A DNA stretch of 58,202 nucleotides from Ardenticatenaceae bacterium (GTDB taxonomy: Bacteria; Chloroflexota; Anaerolineae; Promineifilales; Promineifilaceae): the NCBI GenBank assembly GCA_020634415.1, contig JACKBT010000029.1:1-58202 (forward strand), given 5' to 3'. Below the pieces are notes generated by a model. The model saw only the letters and a list, made by a program, of their open reading frames with translations, had not been told where the DNA came from and ran no database searches. How positions within the stretch are numbered: position 1 is the stretch's first letter; each line of letters opens with the position of its first letter. This document shows positions 32,239 through 41,130 of the stretch, one piece after another. The translations under genes and the position numbers were made by a program.

Positions 32239-34514
32239 GTAAACAGCGCCTTGGTTTGATTGTGGTTGTGTGGGGGTGGGCAACGGCCGTTGCTCTGCTG
32301 CCGCCGGGTGGTGGGCAGCAGGTGTTGGCGTTTGGGTTGTTATGGCTTGTGCCTGTTCCCTTTGTGAAGGGCTTTTTGGATGAGCGGTGGAAACCGCAGC
32401 GACGATTACCAAGCCGGTCTGCGCTGACTGAAGAGGGGGAGAATTGGCTGGTGGCGGCGGGGTTGGTGCTGGTGATGCAGCCGTTGTGGGCGCTGCTTGT
32501 CCATTATCTTCCCGGCCCCATTCCTACCTGGCTGCTTTTAACGGCCGTCCTCCTCCTCCCGCTCCTCGCCCCTCCCTCCTTGCCCCTCCCCCCTCGCCCC
32601 TCTCCTCTCTCTCTCCTCCCCCTCCTCCTGGCGCTGCTGCTGCGCCTGCCCAACATGGGTTACAAGGAGATTCAGGGGGATGAAGGGGTGATTTTGGTGC
32701 GGGCGGCGGCGGCTTTGACGGGGGATGAGGCCGAACTGTTTTTGCATCAGAAGGGGCCGATGGAGATTTTGCTGCCGCTGATGACGTGGGGGGTGACAGG
32801 TGCGGTGAATGAGTTTTGGGCGCGGCTGCCGTTTTTGTGGGCGGGGCTGTTGGGGGTGGCGGCGGTGATGGTGCTGGCGCGGCGGTGGTTTAACGGCCGT
32901 ATGGCTCTTATCGCTGGTTTGCTGCTGGCTGTTATGGGCTTTGGCATTGCTTTTAGCCGCATTATTCAGTACCAGACGCTGGTGATGTTGTGGGGGATGT
33001 TGGCGCTGCTGTGTGCGTCGCGTTATGGGGCGCAGCGGCGGGGGCTGGATTTGGGGTTAACGGCCGTTTTCCTGGCGGCTGGTCTTTTGGCACATTACGA
33101 TGCCGTGTTGGTGGTGCCAGCGGTGGGGTGGGTGTTGGTGAGGGGAGTGGTGGGAGGAGAGAGGGGCGAGGGGGGATGGAGAGATTGGGTTGTGGCTGGT
33201 TTGGTGGGGGCGGGGGTGTTGGGGCTGTTTTATGTGCCGTTTGCGCTGAATCCGAATTTTGGGCGGACTATTGGCTATTTGTTGAATGATCGTGTGGGGA
33301 CGGGTGATGGGGCGGCGGGCTGGAGTGGATCGGCCGTTTGGCAGATGATGACGTTTTATAACAGCACCTACTACATTGTGGGGCTGGCTGGTTTGCTGCT
33401 GGTGGGGCTGTGGCTGCTGGCGAGGCGGCGAGAGGGGGGAACGGCCGTTCTCCATTTCCTTGTGCCCGCGCTCTTTTACCTTTTTGTCGTTACCGACCCA
33501 CGCACCCATGTGTACACCATTTTCCCTGGCGCGGTCATTTTAACGGCCGTTGGCGCGGTTGGCCTGGCGGATCGCCTGCGCCCTGCGCCCTGCGCCCTTC
33601 GCCTTTCCCTTTTCACCATAGTCGGCCTCTGGTTCCTCGTCTCTACCAACTACGTTTATCTGCTGTTTGTGGATGTGACACCGGAACGGCAGCGGAATTG
33701 GGCGGCGGAACGGCCGTCTTTTTACGCCACCACCTGGGACGAGCCGCCATTGTATGGCCTGTTTGGCTTTCCGCACCAGGCCGGTTGGCGCGTTGTGCCT
33801 GCCCTGTTGGCCGATGGCGGCGTTTACGCCAGCAACGAGGAGAAGGAGATCACTAACTGGTATATGCGGCAAGCGCCGCGCACCCACTGTGCCAATTTTG
33901 ACACGTTTATCTGGGTGGCCGATGCCCAAGACGAAATCCCCTATGATCCCGCCTGGCGGCAAAATTTGCAGGCGGAGGTGCTGGTGAAGGGGGTGGTGAC
34001 GATGCAGGTGTATGGGCGTGAGGCTGCGGCGGGGGTGGCGAGGGTGGTGGCAGACGGCCGTTCTCCCTTCTACACCCCCGCCCAAATTGCGCCATCTAGC
34101 TACAGCGGTACGCACCCAGTTGACATAACTTTTGGGGAGCAGGTGCGCTTGCTGGGATATGATTTGGATACCAGTGAGGCTCATGCGGGCGGGCAGCTTG
34201 TGGTGACGCTGTATTGGCAGCCGCTTGTGCCTCTGGAGCGCAATTATCAGGTGTTTACCCATCTGTATGATGGGCAGATGCGCGGCCAGCATGATGGTGC
34301 GCCGGAGTGTGCGCTGAACCCCACTACGCGCTGGGAACCGGGCCAAATTATTGCCGACCCACACCTTATCCCCATTGCGGATGATGTGCCGGAAACGGCC
34401 GTTCCCCTGCTGGTGGGTATGTATGATTTGCTGGATGGGCAGCGTTTGTCCGTTCCGCAAACGGCCGATAATAGTTTGCATTTGACCGATGTATGGTTAA
34501 ACGGTAAAGAGTAA
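32235..34514 (+). CDS. GT-C membrane glycosyltransferase with C-terminal beta-sandwich
   Basis: This 759-aa protein overlaps the previous gene by ATGA. Its GT-C part (about 12 TM helices) has the acidic first-loop motif YKEIQGDEGVILVRAAAAL. Residues ~625-750 form an extracytoplasmic beta-rich module (GEQVRLLGYDLDTSEAHAGG, LERNYQVFTHLYDGQM, LLVGMYDLLDGQRLSV). The same module ends two other proteins of the locus. Two low-complexity loops (LLAPPSLPLPPRPSPLSLLP and RGVVGGERGEGGW) are encoded by heptad repeats. It is followed by a terminator-like hairpin. The sugar and acceptor are unknown. Confidence 0.8.
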   Translation: MSKQRLGLIVVVWGWATAVALLPPGGGQQVLAFGLLWLVPVPFVKGFLDERWKPQRRLPSRSALTEEGENWLVAAGLVLVMQPLWALLVHYLPGPIPTWLLLTAVLLLPLLAPPSLPLPPRPSPLSLLPLLLALLLRLPNMGYKEIQGDEGVILVRAAAALTGDEAELFLHQKGPMEILLPLMTWGVTGAVNEFWARLPFLWAGLLGVAAVMVLARRWFNGRMALIAGLLLAVMGFGIAFSRIIQYQTLVMLWGMLALLCASRYGAQRRGLDLGLTAVFLAAGLLAHYDAVLVVPAVGWVLVRGVVGGERGEGGWRDWVVAGLVGAGVLGLFYVPFALNPNFGRTIGYLLNDRVGTGDGAAGWSGSAVWQMMTFYNSTYYIVGLAGLLLVGLWLLARRREGGTAVLHFLVPALFYLFVVTDPRTHVYTIFPGAVILTAVGAVGLADRLRPAPCALRLSLFTIVGLWFLVSTNYVYLLFVDVTPERQRNWAAERPSFYATTWDEPPLYGLFGFPHQAGWRVVPALLADGGVYASNEEKEITNWYMRQAPRTHCANFDTFIWVADAQDEIPYDPAWRQNLQAEVLVKGVVTMQVYGREAAAGVARVVADGRSPFYTPAQIAPSSYSGTHPVDITFGEQVRLLGYDLDTSEAHAGGQLVVTLYWQPLVPLERNYQVFTHLYDGQMRGQHDGAPECALNPTTRWEPGQIIADPHLIPIADDVPETAVPLLVGMYDLLDGQRLSVPQTADNSLHLTDVWLNGKE
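32551..32627. repeat. C-rich heptad repeat in the 759-aa GT gene
   Basis: Unit phase is clear from 32565: CTCGCCC, CTCCCTC, CTTGCCC, CTCCCCC, CTCGCCC, CTCTCCT, CTCTCTC, with vaguer units on each side. It begins right after the ACGGCCGT at 32541 and encodes a Pro/Leu-rich loop. Confidence 0.8.
33140..33181. repeat. G-rich heptad repeat in the 759-aa GT gene
   Basis: GAGGGGA, GTGGTGG, GAGGAGA, GAGGGGC, GAGGGGG, GATGGAG: six units, 42 nt, 14 codons in frame. It is nearly the complement of the C-rich block at 32551 in the same gene. Confidence 0.75.
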
Positions 34515-34560
34515 ACAGGGTTGCTACTCCGCCAAATCTTGAGTATTATCCGCCGCACTG

Positions 34561-34582
34561 GCCTACCTTCGGGTAGGCTTTT
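34561..34582 (+). terminator. intrinsic terminator inside the GT cluster
   Basis: GCCTACC, loop TTCG, GGTAGGC, then TTTT. It lies 46 nt after the 759-aa GT and just before the ribosome site of the next GT, so it may attenuate expression of the downstream gene. Confidence 0.7.
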
Positions 34583-34599
34583 GATTGAGGGAAGCCTTC

Positions 34600-36654
34600 A
34601 TGATGCATCGGCTGTCAACTTTGGATAAACGTCTGCTCAACAGTTTGTTGGTTTTTTTTGTGTTTGTGGCAGCACTGCTGCCGCGCTGGGGTGAAGGTGC
34701 TTCGCGGCCAAATGTCTGGTATGAGCGTTCCTATGTTTTTAGCTTTGCGGTGCGCGATGGGGATTGGGCGAGTACGTTCCAGCGGTATCATCCTGGTGTC
34801 ACCTTTATGTGGTTAGCCAGTGCGGGCATTCAGACTTATTTGCAGCGGGAGGGTTTTTTGACGGAGGAGCAGGTGCTGGTGCATGAGCCGGTGGCGGAAG
34901 AGGCGATCAACGGTCTGGTGGCGGCGGCGCTGCTGCCGGTGACGCTGACGATTGCGGCAGGTATTGTGCTGGCGGCGTGGTGGCTGAGGGCGTTGGCGGG
35001 GCCGAAAGTGGCGGTGGTGGCTGGTTTGCTGCTGGCGTTTGATCCTTTGCATCTGGCCAACAGCAAGGTGGCCCATTTGGATGGGCTGTTGGCGGTGTTT
35101 ATGCTGCTGGCAGCGTTGGCGCTGGTGCGTTATGTGTGTGGGCATGGCCGCCTCTTTTTGGGGTTGAGTGGGGGGCTGGCTGGTTTGTCGCTGTTGACGA
35201 AGACATCATCTGTTTTTCTGATTCCGTATGCGCTTTTGCTGTTGGGTTGGCCGTTGGTGTGGGCGTGGTGGCGAGACGGCCGTTGGCCCTCAGGCCAGCA
35301 GGTTGGGCGGGCATTGTTGGATTTTGGGCTGTGGCTGGTGGTGGCGGTGGTGGTTATCTTTGTCTGTTTCCCTGCGCTTTGGGTGGAACCGGCCTATGTT
35401 TTGGGCGAGATGTGGGGCAATCTGACCCGACATGCTACCAATGTACACAAGAATCCTGTGTTTTTTGCGGGGCAAGTGTGGCTGGATGATGATCCTGGTT
35501 TTCCCTTTTATGCGTTGGTTATGGCTTTTAAGCTGACGGTGGTGTCGCTGGTGGGGCTGGTGTTGGGGCTGGTGTTGGTGGGGAAACGGCCGTCTTCCTC
35601 AGCACGCTCTCTTTTTGTGGCCATGGCCGCTTTTGCCTTCTTCTTTTACGCCCAAATGTCTATTGGTGATTTTAAGCAGATGGCTTACATTTTGCCGGCT
35701 TTGCCAGCGGTGGAAGTGGTGGCGGGTGTGGGGCTGGTGTGGGGCGTGGGCTGGTTGGCGGGGCGTGGGGGCTGGTCGGAAACGGCCGTTGCGGTCATCT
35801 TGCTTGGTCTCATGGGGCTGCATGTAGCCCTGGTTTGGCCCGCTTATCCTCTTTTTGGCACGTACCACAATGCGTTGTTGGGCGGCACGGAAACGGCCGT
35901 AAAGTGGATACCCATCCAAGAACAAGCCGAGGGGATTGATGCCGCCTTAGATTACATCAAGTACCTCGACTATTCGGACAATGCCACCATTGCCGTCAAC
36001 TCTCGGATGACCAGCTTTACCCAACGTTGGTACAGTGCTTGTTACCGCACCGAGGAACCAACCACCACCGCTTTTCGCATATATGATGTGAATAGCTTGC
36101 TGCGGGATAATATGAGTGGGGGCTGGCTGCAGCAGTGGCAAATAGACCAGCAAACGGCTCCGCTCTTTCAGGCCAATTATGATGGGGTGACGTATGCCTG
36201 GGTTTATGGCGACATGCCAGCGGTGACGACGGATGAACCATTGGTTGGTCTGTACCGCTTTGGGCAGACTATCCGGCTGGCAGCGGGCGGCGTGGAGAAT
36301 GAGTCGCTGCGGCCTGGTGATGACCTGAATGTGCATCTGACGTGGGCGGTTGATGATTGGATTTGTCATGATTACAAGGTGTTTGTGCATGTGTATGATG
36401 GGGCGGGGATGTTGGTGGCGCAGCAGGATGTGCAACCCTTGCATGGGGCGCGGCCGACGTGGGTGTGGCGGCCAGGGGAAAGCCTGGAGGATGTGGTGAC
36501 GGTGCGGCTGCCGCCTGAGTTGGCTGCTGGCACGTATGAAGTTGCGCTGGGGCTGTATGATAGTGTGAGTTTGGCACGGCTGCCGGTGACGGCTGGCGGT
36601 GAGGGGGCGGGGGGGGATACGGCCGTTCTCACTACCATCACCATTGTGCGGTGA
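34600..36654 (+). CDS. GT-C membrane glycosyltransferase with C-terminal beta-sandwich
   Basis: This 684-aa polytopic protein has PMT/GT39-like features. It shows an early YHPGVTFMWLASAGIQTYL loop and the LLLAFDPLHLANSKVAHLDG block typical of PMT-type enzymes, followed by about ten TM helices. The C-terminal ~130 residues form the beta-rich module also found in neighbours (FGQTIRLAAGGVENESLRPG, CHDYKVFVHVYDGAGML, TYEVALGLYDSVSLARLPVT). The start ATG 34600 (or 34603) is preceded by GAGGGA. A TTG 15 nt upstream is possible. The stop codon region leads directly into the promoter of a secreted-protein gene. Confidence 0.8.
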   Translation: MMHRLSTLDKRLLNSLLVFFVFVAALLPRWGEGASRPNVWYERSYVFSFAVRDGDWASTFQRYHPGVTFMWLASAGIQTYLQREGFLTEEQVLVHEPVAEEAINGLVAAALLPVTLTIAAGIVLAAWWLRALAGPKVAVVAGLLLAFDPLHLANSKVAHLDGLLAVFMLLAALALVRYVCGHGRLFLGLSGGLAGLSLLTKTSSVFLIPYALLLLGWPLVWAWWRDGRWPSGQQVGRALLDFGLWLVVAVVVIFVCFPALWVEPAYVLGEMWGNLTRHATNVHKNPVFFAGQVWLDDDPGFPFYALVMAFKLTVVSLVGLVLGLVLVGKRPSSSARSLFVAMAAFAFFFYAQMSIGDFKQMAYILPALPAVEVVAGVGLVWGVGWLAGRGGWSETAVAVILLGLMGLHVALVWPAYPLFGTYHNALLGGTETAVKWIPIQEQAEGIDAALDYIKYLDYSDNATIAVNSRMTSFTQRWYSACYRTEEPTTTAFRIYDVNSLLRDNMSGGWLQQWQIDQQTAPLFQANYDGVTYAWVYGDMPAVTTDEPLVGLYRFGQTIRLAAGGVENESLRPGDDLNVHLTWAVDDWICHDYKVFVHVYDGAGMLVAQQDVQPLHGARPTWVWRPGESLEDVVTVRLPPELAAGTYEVALGLYDSVSLARLPVTAGGEGAGGDTAVLTTITIVR

Positions 36655-36660
36655 CGACTT

Positions 36661-36688
36661 TTGACGCGGATACTGAAAGAGATAGAAT
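36661..36688 (+). promoter_or_regulatory. promoter of the secreted beta-repeat protein
   Basis: TTGACG (36661-36666) and TAGAAT (36683-36688) are 16 bp apart. The leader is about 45 nt and includes GGAGGT at 36724-36729. Confidence 0.5.
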
Positions 36689-36740
36689 TGAAAGTTGGTG
36701 TTTTTACATTTTTTCAAAAGGATGGAGGTCTAAACCTGTT

Positions 36741-38471
36741 ATGAAGAATTCTAGTAATGCTCAATTACCACGTATAGCTATGGTAATCGGGCCAAGTATA
36801 TTGTTTTTGTTTGTCTTGGTGGCTTTTATTGGTCAGGCTTTGGCGGCCAATGGATTGGTCGCGGATTTGGAAAATTCCAGTAAGGCGGTTGATCTAGCTG
36901 AGGCTGAAGCGGGCGATGTGGTTCAATACACAATTTTGATCAGCAACACGGGTAATATGTCGGCAACCAATGTGCTGATGATGGATACGCTGCCGGCCGA
37001 GGCGATGTATCAGACGGACAGCCTGACGTTGACGGCGGGCAGCAATTATATGACGGCCGTTTATGGTGAAAATAATGGTGTGATTACCTGGACGGGAACG
37101 CTGAGTGCTCAGGGTTATGTGGCCCTGAGTTTTCAGGCAATGCTCATGGACAGTCTGGAAGCGGGAGCAATGGTGACGAATACGGCCGTTATTACTGGCA
37201 CTGGCTCCTGGTTAACCCGCACCGCCAGCACCACCATTATCCAGCCAGAACCCCCTCAGCTTTTCTTGCCAGCTATCTGGATACCCTTGTCGGCCCCGAG
37301 CTTGCAAGTTTCTGTACCAGTTAACAATCAGTGGACGGCTACCTGGTCCAATCTGGGCGCAGAGGTGACCTACGAATTACAAGAATCCAACACGGCGGAC
37401 TTTAGCAGCAGCACAACCTACACGGCTGCTGCTGGCGTAACTTCCCAAAACATCACACAGAATACCCCCAATGTCTATTACTATCGGGTGCGGGGTATTT
37501 TGGATGGCTATGCTGGGGAATGGTCTCCGGTACGCTCGGTGGCGGTGTTCGGCCAGTTGCAACTGTCTGTGTCCCGCCCAGATGAGTTTAATGAATGGAC
37601 GGCCAGTTGGACTGGCGGTGGGGCTGGTGGCAGCCAATATGAATTGCAGGAAGATGGAGATAAAGATTTCGATTCGCCAACTTCTTATATGGTTGATGCG
37701 GCACAAGTCTATGATTTTTCTCACAACCCCTCGCCCTTTAACTACTACTGCTATCGGGTGCGGTCGGTGGCCGGTGCGCAAACAGGCCCCTGGTCGAATG
37801 TAAAGTGTGTGGTGGGAGGCTATTTCGACCAATTTGCCGATGATTCTACTGGCTGGGCTATTCGCCGGGAGGATACGGATGATACCAACAATATATCCTA
37901 CTATCATGAGGGTGATGACCGGAAGGTGTATGTTTTGGAGATTAACGGCCGTTGGGATTACGCCCTCGCCTCGCCCCTGCAAAGAGCACCCGAACCCCCC
38001 TATGTGATCGAGGCCAAAGTCCGGCTCAACGAGCCTGATAACCTCAACACCTACGGCTTCGTCTTCGGTGGCGATTGGAACGGCTCCGAATGTCCCAACG
38101 ACGACTTCAGCAGTTGTTTCAACAAATATTACCGCCTCACCCTCCTCTATAATGGCAACCCAGACCATCTGCGCCTGAGCTTGAAGCGCATTGACCGCCA
38201 TGAAGGGCCAAACTCTGGTCGAGGCCAAACACTTATTGACTATGATGACATCCTTGTCTACTCACCGGCCATCGGTTACAAAACCTGGCGCATCGAAGTA
38301 GAAGCCGATGGCACGATCACGATTTTCGTGAATGGCTATCAGGTGAAACAGACACATGACACGCGCTACATCAATAACCCCTACTTTGGTATCTTTGCGG
38401 CTTCCGATGAGTATTTGGGCGCTGAACCCTGGTATGACTGGTACTCGGTTATGCCTCTGCCCGAAAACTAA
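36741..38471 (+). CDS. secreted beta-sandwich surface protein
   Basis: This 576-aa protein has a signal-like N terminus (GPSILFLFVLVAFIGQALA) and then a DUF11-type repeat at ~40-170 (AEAGDVVQYTILISNTGN, VTNTAVITGTGSW). Two fibronectin-III-like units follow near 190-280 and 280-370 (YYYRVRGILDGYAGEWSPV and YYCYRVRSVAGAQTGPWSNV). The C-terminal ~200 residues look like a concanavalin/LamG-type sugar-binding domain. It has no anchor motif. It lies within the glycan locus and may bind or display the glycan. ATG 36741 follows GGAGGT by 11 nt. A frame from 36651 would overlap the GT stop. A strong terminator follows. Confidence 0.75.
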   Translation: MKNSSNAQLPRIAMVIGPSILFLFVLVAFIGQALAANGLVADLENSSKAVDLAEAEAGDVVQYTILISNTGNMSATNVLMMDTLPAEAMYQTDSLTLTAGSNYMTAVYGENNGVITWTGTLSAQGYVALSFQAMLMDSLEAGAMVTNTAVITGTGSWLTRTASTTIIQPEPPQLFLPAIWIPLSAPSLQVSVPVNNQWTATWSNLGAEVTYELQESNTADFSSSTTYTAAAGVTSQNITQNTPNVYYYRVRGILDGYAGEWSPVRSVAVFGQLQLSVSRPDEFNEWTASWTGGGAGGSQYELQEDGDKDFDSPTSYMVDAAQVYDFSHNPSPFNYYCYRVRSVAGAQTGPWSNVKCVVGGYFDQFADDSTGWAIRREDTDDTNNISYYHEGDDRKVYVLEINGRWDYALASPLQRAPEPPYVIEAKVRLNEPDNLNTYGFVFGGDWNGSECPNDDFSSCFNKYYRLTLLYNGNPDHLRLSLKRIDRHEGPNSGRGQTLIDYDDILVYSPAIGYKTWRIEVEADGTITIFVNGYQVKQTHDTRYINNPYFGIFAASDEYLGAEPWYDWYSVMPLPEN

Positions 38472-38494
38472 GTAACTGTCTGCAAATAAGTTGG

Positions 38495-38543
38495 CGGAGC
38501 GGAAGCTTTAGCTGGAACGGTTCCGGCTAAAGCCTCCCCTCCG
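38495..38543. repeat. imperfect 23-bp-arm hairpin
   Basis: CGGAGCGGAAGCTTTAGCTGG and CCGGCTAAAGCCTCCCCTCCG form an imperfect hairpin with a 3-nt loop. It shares the AGCTTTAGCYGG core and the 23-nt arms with the hairpin at 25933-25984. Confidence 0.7.
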
Positions 38544-38583
38544 AACCGTCAAGTTATTGTTGATTACTGCCATATCTTTTATG

Positions 38584-38614
38584 CCAGGTAGCCTCAAGGC
38601 TACCTGGTTTTTTT
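38584..38614 (+). terminator. strong intrinsic terminator
   Basis: CCAGGTAGCC, loop TCAA, GGCTACCTGG, then seven T. The perfect 10-bp stem lies 113 nt after the secreted-protein gene and 12 nt before the next ATG. Confidence 0.92.
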
Positions 38615-38625
38615 AAGAACTATTC

Positions 38626-41130
38626 ATGCGAAGGCCAGATCCGCCAGCAGGCAAGCATTATTCCGCTGTGCTGGCCTGTATTCTTTATACAGGGCTGGCG
38701 CTGGCTGCCACCTGGCCTTTAGCCCGGCACCTTACCACCCATTTGCCCGGTGCTTCAACTGATGCGCTCATCCATTATTGGAATGGCTGGTGGGTGCAGC
38801 AAGCCCTGGCGCAAGGCACATCCCCTTTTTATACAACCAACATTTTTTATCCCACTGGTGTGAGTTTGGTCACACATAATTTGGCCTGGCTGAATATTGT
38901 ACCCTGGCTGGGTTTGGAGCCGCTGTTGGGCAATGGTCTGGTGGCCTATAACCTGGTGGTGCTGTTGAATCTGGTGCTGTGTGGGCTGGCGATGTATTGG
39001 CTGGCGTATCGGTTGACGGGGCAGGTAACGGCCGCTTTCATCGCTGGTGTCATCTACCAATTGTGGCCCTACCGGCTGGCCCAATTGGATCACCCTAACC
39101 TGATTGCGACGCAGTGGATTCCGCTGTTTTTGCTCTTTTTGATACGGGTGCTGGAAAACGGCCGTTTCCGCGACACACTCTTCACCGGCATCACCTTTGC
39201 TCTGGTGGGCTACACCCGCTGGCAACTGCTCATTCCCGCCGCCTTCATTGGCATCATCTACTTTGCCAGCAAACTAACTGTCATCACCCGCCCGGTGCTG
39301 ATGCGTCTGGTCATGGCCGCAGGCATTGCGGCCGTGCTGCTGCTGCCCCCGGCCAGCCTGCTGTGGCAGGCCCAACAGGCCGACACCGCCGCCGACCTCC
39401 TCTTTGAAGGTGAAGAAGCCGTCATGCAAACGGATGCGCTGGCTTATGCTACGCCTTCTAGTTTGCATCCCGTGTGGGGCAAGTTGACCCAATCGCTTTA
39501 TGCTCACTACTACGCCGACCGCTTTGACGGCCGTATTTTTCCCGCCTATGTGGGGCTGGTGACATTGGCACTTGTTCTGCTGGGCATTTTTTACAAGCGG
39601 CGGGGCAGTGTGGTGTGGCTGGTGATGGCCGTGCTGCTGATCTCCCTGGCGGCGGGGGCGGTTTTTCGCTTGAACGGCCGTCTCTACGAATCAATCCCCA
39701 CCCTCTATCGCCTTCTCGCTCCCCTCACCCTCTTCCGCCTCATGCGCGTGCCTGACCGTTTCAATATGTTTTTGGCTTTGCCAACGGCCGTCTTAGCCGC
39801 CTATGGCACAGCCGCATTGCTGACCACAAAAAAGCTGCAGCCGCAAAAAATAGCCCTGGCTGGCCTCCTGGCCGTGTGCATTGCCCTCGACTATTGGCAG
39901 ATACCTGCCCCGCTGCAAGATGTGTCGGATCGGCCTGACAATTATGCCGAACTGGTGGGCGATTCTGGCGCGGTTTATAACATTCCCTTCAATCTCATCA
40001 AGGTCAAACGATATATGTTTGACCAAACCCTGCACCAACGGCCGATTTTGCAAGGCAAAGTGGCGCGGCTGCCAGCGGGTATTTATGACTTTATAGACAG
40101 CCACACTTGGCTGCGTGCGGTGCGCCAATATAACGAAGTACCCTTTGACCTCAACGACATCAGCCGCCAATTGGCCGATCTGGCGGCGGCCGGGGTGGAT
40201 ACGCTGATTGTGCATAAAGACCAGATGCCTGCTGATCAGGTGGGGCGTTGGCAGCGTTATTTGGGGATGCAGCCGCGTTATGAGGACGGCCGTATTGCCA
40301 TCTACCCCACCCTGCCCAAAGCAGGACGCGATTTTCTATTTATGGAGGAATGGGATTCGGGTTTGGGGATAACGGCCGTTCGCCTCTCAGCCGCCTGTCT
40401 CAACCCTGGACAACTGCTTACCCTAGATGTGGATTGGGGCGCGTCGGCCGCTTTGGCACAAGATTTTGATGTGCAATTTACTCTGCGCAACCGGGCTGGA
40501 CAATCTTACCAGAGTGAGCATTGGCCGCTGCTGGCCGATTGGCCGAGCCGCCAATGGCCGGCGGACACGCTGGCGCGTGGCTATTATAGGTGGCGGCTGC
40601 CCGAAGCGATGGCTGCCGCTGATTATACGCTTTACCTTTCTGTGGCGGCTGAAACTGTTGCGGTGGCCTCGGTAACGGTGCTGGCCGATGGCTGTGTGGA
40701 GCCAGGAATACCAGGGGCGGTGATGGTAAACGGCCGTTTTGCCGAAGCCCTCTCCTTGCTGGCCTACCAGACCCAATTGGACGAGAACCAACTGCGCCTG
40801 ACTCTCTATTGGCGCGGTGAACAGCGCCTGACGACGGATTACAAGGTCTTTGTCCACCTCTTTGATCCGGCAACGGGTAGTCCGGTGGCGCAGGATGATG
40901 CCATGCCGCGCCAGTGGCAGTTCCCCACCAGCCTCTGGTGGCCGGGCGAGGTCATCAGTGATGTGATTGGGATTCCGTTGGTGGATGTGCCAGCAGGGGA
41001 GTATGGCCTGGCGGTGGGTGTTTATGATGCGGCGACGGGGGAGCGGTTGGTGGTGGTGGATGGGGCAGGGCAGGTGGTGGCAGACGGCCGTTTGCTGCTG
41101 CCAGAACAGCTAACCCTCAACTCTGATTAA
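38626..41130 (+). CDS. GT-C-like membrane protein with C-terminal beta-sandwich
   Basis: This 834-aa polytopic protein has about 12 TM helices. Its first loop contains HLPGASTDALIHYWNGWWVQ, followed by FYPTGVSLVTHNLAWLN, like other large GT-C or YfhO-like enzymes. Residues ~560-830 are extracytoplasmic and include two beta-rich units. The last (NYRW-like DYKVFVHLFDPATGSPVAQD, GEYGLAVGVYDAATGERLVV) is shared with the 759-aa and 684-aa proteins. There is no clear ribosome site after the terminator at 38614. The 3' end overlaps the convergent 376-aa gene by 14 nt. Sugar specificity is unknown. Confidence 0.75.
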   Translation: MRRPDPPAGKHYSAVLACILYTGLALAATWPLARHLTTHLPGASTDALIHYWNGWWVQQALAQGTSPFYTTNIFYPTGVSLVTHNLAWLNIVPWLGLEPLLGNGLVAYNLVVLLNLVLCGLAMYWLAYRLTGQVTAAFIAGVIYQLWPYRLAQLDHPNLIATQWIPLFLLFLIRVLENGRFRDTLFTGITFALVGYTRWQLLIPAAFIGIIYFASKLTVITRPVLMRLVMAAGIAAVLLLPPASLLWQAQQADTAADLLFEGEEAVMQTDALAYATPSSLHPVWGKLTQSLYAHYYADRFDGRIFPAYVGLVTLALVLLGIFYKRRGSVVWLVMAVLLISLAAGAVFRLNGRLYESIPTLYRLLAPLTLFRLMRVPDRFNMFLALPTAVLAAYGTAALLTTKKLQPQKIALAGLLAVCIALDYWQIPAPLQDVSDRPDNYAELVGDSGAVYNIPFNLIKVKRYMFDQTLHQRPILQGKVARLPAGIYDFIDSHTWLRAVRQYNEVPFDLNDISRQLADLAAAGVDTLIVHKDQMPADQVGRWQRYLGMQPRYEDGRIAIYPTLPKAGRDFLFMEEWDSGLGITAVRLSAACLNPGQLLTLDVDWGASAALAQDFDVQFTLRNRAGQSYQSEHWPLLADWPSRQWPADTLARGYYRWRLPEAMAAADYTLYLSVAAETVAVASVTVLADGCVEPGIPGAVMVNGRFAEALSLLAYQTQLDENQLRLTLYWRGEQRLTTDYKVFVHLFDPATGSPVAQDDAMPRQWQFPTSLWWPGEVISDVIGIPLVDVPAGEYGLAVGVYDAATGERLVVVDGAGQVVADGRLLLPEQLTLNSD

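Noticed and set aside
2176..33181. CRISPR array
   Set aside because: Repeats are 7-8 bp, degenerate and without spacers; no cas genes are present.
36741..38471. Glycoside hydrolase
   Set aside because: Only beta-sandwich repeat signatures are seen; no catalytic acid pair of a known family is visible.
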